DNA of 10,782 nt, from contig JWZX01000520.1 of assembly GCA_001275005.1 (NCBI GenBank), forward strand, positions 1 through 10,782. Reading direction: 5' to 3'. The DNA comes from Chrysochromulina tobinii. Lineage: Eukaryota; Haptophyta; Prymnesiales; Chrysochromulinaceae. How positions within the stretch are numbered: position 1 is the first letter of the stretch; every line of letters begins with the position of its first letter. The translations under genes and the position numbers were made by a program. Below the pieces are notes generated by a model. The model was not told where the DNA came from and made no database searches. It saw only the letters and a program-made list of their open reading frames with translations. Positions 6,930-10,782 of the stretch are shown here, one piece after another.

Positions 6930-8486
6930 TTAGGTTTCACCTTGAGGCTTCGCACCGTCGTAATTCTCCGCACACAGAAGCTCCTTAGATCGCAGATGCT
7001 GCCGCCTCTCGGCACGCTCCCTCGCCGAGAGAGGTCGCGTCGCCATCACCACCCCACGGAAGACGGTGCGCGGCGGCGGCAAGATGAGCGAGTACGGGTA
7101 GGGCACCGAGCGCGCCGAGAAGGCGCTCCGGAGGCCGAGCTTGGCCGTGGCCACAAAGGGATACAGCCGCAGTCTCCGCTCGTACCGCTGCGCCGCTGCG
7201 AGGTTGATGGATCCCCAATGCTCCGTGAGCGAGCGACGGCGTCGGTCGTCAGCGTTGAGCCGGACGACGGGTGCGCCGGCGGAGGGCGCGACCGCCGGCG
7301 AGAGGAAGGCAGGCAGCGACGCAGAGGGCGCGGAGGGCGCGGCGGCGGCGGACGCATGCTCGTGGGCACGCCTCCGAATGAAAAAGCACATGTGGGTGTG
7401 CAGCGCAAGCACCCTGTGGAACATGAACTCATCGGGCGGCGCTCCGATGACGCAAGGGGCGAGAAGCGGCGCGCCGAAGCGCGTGGGCACGTCCGCATAC
7501 GCCGTAGTAAAGGCGAGGTTCCACGAGACGTAAAGGTCCGTCCACTCCTTTTCGTGCGGCAGGTGCATGCGGACCGCCCTGCGCCCATCAGTCGAGAGAC
7601 TCGCGCCGCGGCCGGGCCGGTCGGCGGACGGCTGGCCTGGGCGCGCGACGCATAGCGCCAGGCCGGCCGCCGCATTGGACGTGAAGCCGAGCTTGAGGTC
7701 CTGTAGCACTGCCTCAAGGATGTTGAACGGCAGCCCAAGATGCCCAAAATTGGAAGGTAGGTTCGCAAAGCGCCGGTGCTCGACGAAGCGTTCGAGGGTC
7801 ATCTCGACGGTGCAGAGCTTGGCGAGCTCAAAGAGTCCGAGTGGCCGCCACCAGCCCGCTGTGCTACGCACCGCCTCGCGCAGCCGCGCGTACACGGCCG
7901 CGGCGAGCTCCGCGTCCGCGGCGAGCGCACGCGTCACCGCGTCGAGCAGCAGGATGTAGTGCGCGAGCTCGTACATCTCGACGTCCTTGACGGGTTCGAG
8001 CTCATCAGAGGATGTTGAGAGCTTGTGCGCGAGTTGGCACAGCAGCGGATTCGTGGCAGCGACGTTGGAGATGCTGCGCACAAAGACACGCAAGTCGGGA
8101 GCATCCTCACTCTGCGCTGCCCGGCCAATCGCGCTGACCATACTAGGAGGCAACGCTGAGAGAAGCGGCTCGTATGTGTCGAGATCAAGCTCGGAGAGGA
8201 GAGATTTCATCACATTCGGGTCGGCTGGCACTGCGTGCCTTGAAGCCGCACGCATGCGCTGTCGCCGGGCGTGCCGCAGTAAGGAGCCCTCGACAGAGCG
8301 CGTCAGACCTTGCAGAGCGCGATTGCCGTCAACTGGCGTCACGAACGGTGCCGTCGAGGGCAAGGTGACTGTTAGAGGCACGCGCATAGTCACAAGACGG
8401 CGGAAGGACAATGACGTCGGAAGGGGCGGCCCCAATGAAACTTTTGCACCGGAGCAAGCAAGAAGCCTGCATCTTTCCCGGTTCAT
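6930..8486 (-). CDS. Unrecognised 518-residue protein
   Basis: I do not recognise this protein. ATG 8486 is the first start after an in-frame TGA at 8501-8499. The N-terminal 35 residues are rich in Arg, Ser and Leu and poor in acid (MNRERCRLLACSG...SFRRLVTM), which would suit an organelle-targeting peptide. A second Met at residue 34 is an alternative start. The middle (about 95-270) looks like a well-folded helical domain with mixed composition, such as SLLSELDLDTYEPLLSALPP, MYELAHYILLLDAVTRAL and NFGHLGLPFNILEAVL. It is followed by an Arg/Gly-rich linker, a block with aromatic residues (EWTDLYVSWNLAF), an Ala/Ser/Pro-rich spacer (about 385-415) and a basic C-terminus (RPLSARERAERRQHLRSK). 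There is no transmembrane segment or known catalytic motif. Composition argues for a real gene; the function is unknown. It converges on the 567-codon gene. Confidence 0.68.
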   Translation of the reverse strand: MNRERCRLLACSGAKVSLGPPLPTSLSFRRLVTMRVPLTVTLPSTAPFVTPVDGNRALQGLTRSVEGSLLRHARRQRMRAASRHAVPADPNVMKSLLSELDLDTYEPLLSALPPSMVSAIGRAAQSEDAPDLRVFVRSISNVAATNPLLCQLAHKLSTSSDELEPVKDVEMYELAHYILLLDAVTRALAADAELAAAVYARLREAVRSTAGWWRPLGLFELAKLCTVEMTLERFVEHRRFANLPSNFGHLGLPFNILEAVLQDLKLGFTSNAAAGLALCVARPGQPSADRPGRGASLSTDGRRAVRMHLPHEKEWTDLYVSWNLAFTTAYADVPTRFGAPLLAPCVIGAPPDEFMFHRVLALHTHMCFFIRRRAHEHASAAAAPSAPSASLPAFLSPAVAPSAGAPVVRLNADDRRRRSLTEHWGSINLAAAQRYERRLRLYPFVATAKLGLRSAFSARSVPYPYSLILPPPRTVFRGVVMATRPLSARERAERRQHLRSKELLCAENYDGAKPQGET

Positions 8487-9075
8487 TAGGTCATGTAATC
8501 ATGACTACATAGATCATCAATGACATCAATGGTTCCTGACAGCGTTCCTGAAGGGTGTACAATGTACTGAGCGTGCCCGGTGTGTCGGCCCACCGCCACC
8601 GCGTGCCACGTCCGCACATACCACATGAGAGGAGAACAACACCGGTCTCCGCTCTTTGCAACATGGGCTCTTACCGGGCTCCGCTGCGCGTACACACGCG
8701 GCTCGCGGGAGGGTCGACTGTCCTCTTTGTACTGTGTACGAGCTACGACGTACATGAAACCGGCGACGGGTTTTCTCGTAGGTTCCTCGTTCGCGGCTGC
8801 CGCCCGGTCCCGCCGCCTACTCAAAGGTCTGCTGACTCCGGTTGTGCGCCTGCACGCGCACCACCAAAAGCACAACAGCCCTTCAACATCATCATGCCAA
8901 GCCGGCCTGGCTCTCGCTCGTCGACCTACATCTGCAGCCGGCCAGCGCCCCCACGCCTGCCGCCATGCTCTCTCGCGCACACGGGGCGGCGCGCGAGCAG
9001 CTGTCGAGAAATAGCGTGCTGTGGGGAAGGAGAGGTGTTTGACTCTCGCATGGGTGAGCAGCATGCTGCATGCGC
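8487..9075. other. Intergenic, actinin 3' side and unknown-gene 5' side
   Basis: This 589-bp gap should hold the 3' UTR of the minus-strand actinin-like gene and the promoter and 5' UTR of the 518-residue gene. A small inverted repeat, gtcatg/catgac around taat, lies at 8490-8505, four bases before the start codon of the latter. Open frames of 197 codons (minus, 9079-8486) and 181 codons (plus, 8555-9100) span the gap. Both are rich in Arg, Pro and Cys, with no recognisable domain, so neither is called. A short unrecognised gene here cannot be excluded. Confidence 0.4.
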
Positions 9076-10782
9076 TCATTTGTTGTACACCTTGCGATAG
9101 AAGGTTGAGTAGTCGAAGCTGCCCTCAACCTCTGCGAGGCTCTCCCGCAGGAACGCCGCATGGGCTGGGTTGAAGTACTTGTCGAGCTCCTCGGCGGGCA
9201 GCACGTCCTTGCCGTTGCTGAGCGTGCGGAAGGCGCCATTGAGGGCGTCGGGCGTGTCGTCCACCTTGTAGATCTTTTGCATCAATCGGATGAAGGCATC
9301 GAACGAGATCGTGCCCTCCGTAGCCCCTGTGTCCGGGTTGCGCCCGGTGCCGTCCGCAAACTTGTCGAACTCTTCGTCGAGGTCGTTCTCATGGTCCAAC
9401 GACTTGATGGCGGCACCGAACTTGAACTTGTTGAGGTTCCCCGACTTGTCGCGGTCAAAGTGAGTAAACGCCTTCTCCAGCTCCGCCATCTGCTCGGGCG
9501 TGATGTCCATGGTCGCACGCGCGAGCTGTCCGCAGACCAGGGAGAGCTTGTCGCGCACGAGCTGCTCGAGCTGCTCGAAGGCCGATTTGAGCGACGCCAT
9601 CGACTGGCGCGTGTACGGGTTGTCCATCTCGGCCATGGCGAAGAGCGCATCTGCGAGCTCCTGCGCGGGCGCAAGCTGCTCGGCGCGCTCAGCCGCCCTG
9701 GTCGCATATTCCTCGAGCTGCGTCTTGCGTGCATGGCCTGCGGCAATCGAGTCCGCATCGTCCGAAGAGATGAGTAGCGTCGGCGTGCTCGCCTCAAGCT
9801 TCGCCTTCTCCGCGGCCAGGAAGGTGAGCGCCGTGCTCGCGCACTCGGCGAAGCGGCGCTTCTGCTGGTCCGCCTCCGAAATCTTGACGCGCTCCAAAGC
9901 GAGCATTGAAGTGCGATCGTCCGCTGCGGCGACAGCGCCGTCGAGCGCGCTCCGCAGGTCCGCGGCCACGAAGCGCGTGTACGGATTGGGCCCGCTGCTC
10001 GCGAGCGTCGCCTCGAGCGCCGCGAGCGCCTCGCACTCGGCGCGGCGCGTGCGCTCCTCCGCGCGGAACGTTTTGAGCGCCTCGTCGATCCCATCGGCCT
10101 CACGCACCGTCTCGATCTGCATCACTTCGGACATGGCGTCCGTCGTCTCCTCGAGCCATCGATTGAGCATCTCGGCGCGCTTGGCCACGGCGAGGCGGCC
10201 CTCCTCGATCTTCGTCTGCTGCGCGAGGACTTCCTCGAGATCGGCACGGTACGCGCCGGCCGCTTCGACGAGTGCCGCGAAGGAGGAATCGATCTGCTCC
10301 TTGCGCTTGGAGAGAAGGTCCTGTCGCGGGCTTCCCATCGCCGTGAGCTCATCGTAGAGCGCGCCGAGTGCACGGCGCGACTCGTCGCGGCTCGCCTGAT
10401 GAGGGAGACCATCAGAGGTCATCAGAGGTCATCAGAGGTCATCAGAGGTCATCAGAGGTCATCAGAGGTCATCAGAGGTCATCAGAGGCAATCAGAGGCA
10501 ATCAGGACTCGTCGCGGCTCGCCTGCTCCTCTTCGTACGCCTTGAGCAGGTTGAGGCGCGCCATCGCCGCAGAGATCGAGTCAAGCGACGCTTCGCGAGC
10601 AAAGCGCATCTTGCGCTGCGCCATAGCGGCGCTGAACACGTCGTACGCTTTGCGCGTGCGCAGGACGGCGGCCGTGGCGGCGGTGGCGGCGGCGGCGGGC
10701 TCGGCCTCGCCTGGCGATCTGATTCCGAAGTTCTCCTTGAGCGCGTCGAAGAGGCTGTCGAGCAGCGATTTGCTCCTGGGCG
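9076..10782 (-). CDS. Alpha-actinin-like protein, C-terminal part (5' end outside window)
   Basis: This is an actin-crosslinking protein of the spectrin superfamily, cut by the window edge. Coding runs 10782-10523 (86 codons plus two bases) and 10395-9076 (439 codons and TGA), about 525 residues in all. The first 400 or so are charged and helical. An NPYTR motif recurs 122 codons apart (at about 9983 and 9617), which fits spectrin-repeat spacing. The C-terminus matches the actinin calmodulin-like domain. First comes ITPEQMAELEKAFTHFDRDK with one EF-hand loop (9456-9421). Then comes a degenerate second hand, and last the Ca-insensitive EF-hand module from DDTPDALNGAFRTL to DYSTFYRKVYN. Loop position 12 is Lys instead of the usual Glu/Asp, so calcium binding is probably weak or lost. 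The actin-binding CH domains would lie beyond 10782 and cannot be seen. Family call is good; symbol withheld. Confidence 0.86.
10396..10522 (-). other. Probable GC-AG intron, 127 bp, in actinin-like gene
   Basis: Without splicing, the upstream exon reads ...EEEQASRDES and hits TGA at 10504-10502. Downstream the same ASRDES codons recur and continue into the actinin frame. Splicing CAG|GCGAGC (10523/10522) to ATCAG|GCGAGCC (10396/10395) is phase 0 and gives EEEQASRDESRRALG with one copy. Because the two ends are duplicated, other joins give the same mRNA, but only this one has an accepted border pair (GC-AG). No GT donor works at the duplication. Most of the interior is a 10-bp tandem repeat. 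Confidence 0.78.
10411..10506. repeat. 10-bp minisatellite, 9 full copies plus a partial
   Basis: The unit atcagaggtc is repeated seven times from 10411 to 10480, then twice as atcagaggca (10481-10500), then as a partial atcagg. There are no spacers, so it is a plain tandem array and not CRISPR-like. On the transcribed strand the unit is gacctctgat, which carries stop codons, consistent with intron and not coding sequence. Confidence 0.95.

Larger units (their letters stand above)
10379..10525. repeat. 20-bp direct repeats flanking the minisatellite
   Basis: The same 20 bases (beginning gactcgtcgcgg and ending ctcgcctg) occur at 10379-10398 and 10506-10525, exactly 127 bp apart, which equals the inferred intron length. 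One copy is exon sequence plus the acceptor CAG. The other is the end of the upstream exon plus the first 17 bases of the intron. The arrangement looks like a duplication that made the intron. Confidence 0.93.

Noticed and set aside
8486-9079. 197-codon minus-strand frame beginning with a mitochondrial-targeting-like ARYFSTAAR stretch
   Set aside because: After the first 30 residues it is Arg/Cys-rich noise, it fills an intergenic gap exactly, and the opposite strand is equally open (181 codons).
9160-10357. Plus-strand open frames of 205 and 285 codons over the actinin-like gene
   Set aside because: They are antisense to the recognised C-terminal actinin domains; the Ser/Ala/Arg and Glu/Leu/Val bias is that of complementary codons.
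10411-10506. CRISPR-like array
   Set aside because: The 10-bp units are directly adjacent with no spacers, and the context is eukaryotic.

Overview
This looks like a stretch of nuclear genome from a GC-rich, gene-dense unicellular eukaryote. The evidence is a cytosolic 40S ribosomal protein gene split by a spliceosomal intron, an alpha-actinin-type gene, a eukaryotic-style CoA-biosynthesis enzyme, and no bacterial operon structure or Shine-Dalgarno spacing. High GC, short intergenic gaps, few introns and one probable GC-AG intron would suit an alga such as a haptophyte. That placement is inference with low confidence.

Layout, left to right. 1-323 is the 3' flank of RPS23. RPS23 (uS12) is complete on the minus strand in two exons (982-813 and 591-324). 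A 312-bp divergent gap separates it from a plus-strand phosphopantothenoylcysteine decarboxylase (1295-2202). All catalytic landmarks of that enzyme are present, but its reading frame changes twice by one base. Next on the plus strand (2518-3705) is a 395-aa protein that joins an N-terminal three-repeat TPR domain, carrying a full Hsp70/Hsp90 carboxylate clamp, to a C-terminal TMEM33/Pom33-like membrane domain. A 567-residue low-complexity protein of unknown function follows (4379-6082). It faces, across an 847-bp convergent gap holding two small direct-repeat clusters, a 518-residue unrecognised minus-strand gene (8486-6930). The right end (9076-10782) is the C-terminal part of a minus-strand alpha-actinin-like gene, cut by the window edge. 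It is interrupted by a 127-bp intron made of a 20-bp duplication of the exon boundary plus a 10-bp minisatellite.

The genes do not form a pathway together. They are ordinary neighbours: translation, CoA synthesis, an ER/nuclear-envelope membrane protein, cytoskeleton and two unknowns. I do not see an undescribed multi-gene system. The items most worth a second look are the TPR-TMEM33 fusion, the duplication/minisatellite GC-AG intron, the three-frame PPCDC gene and the two unidentified proteins.
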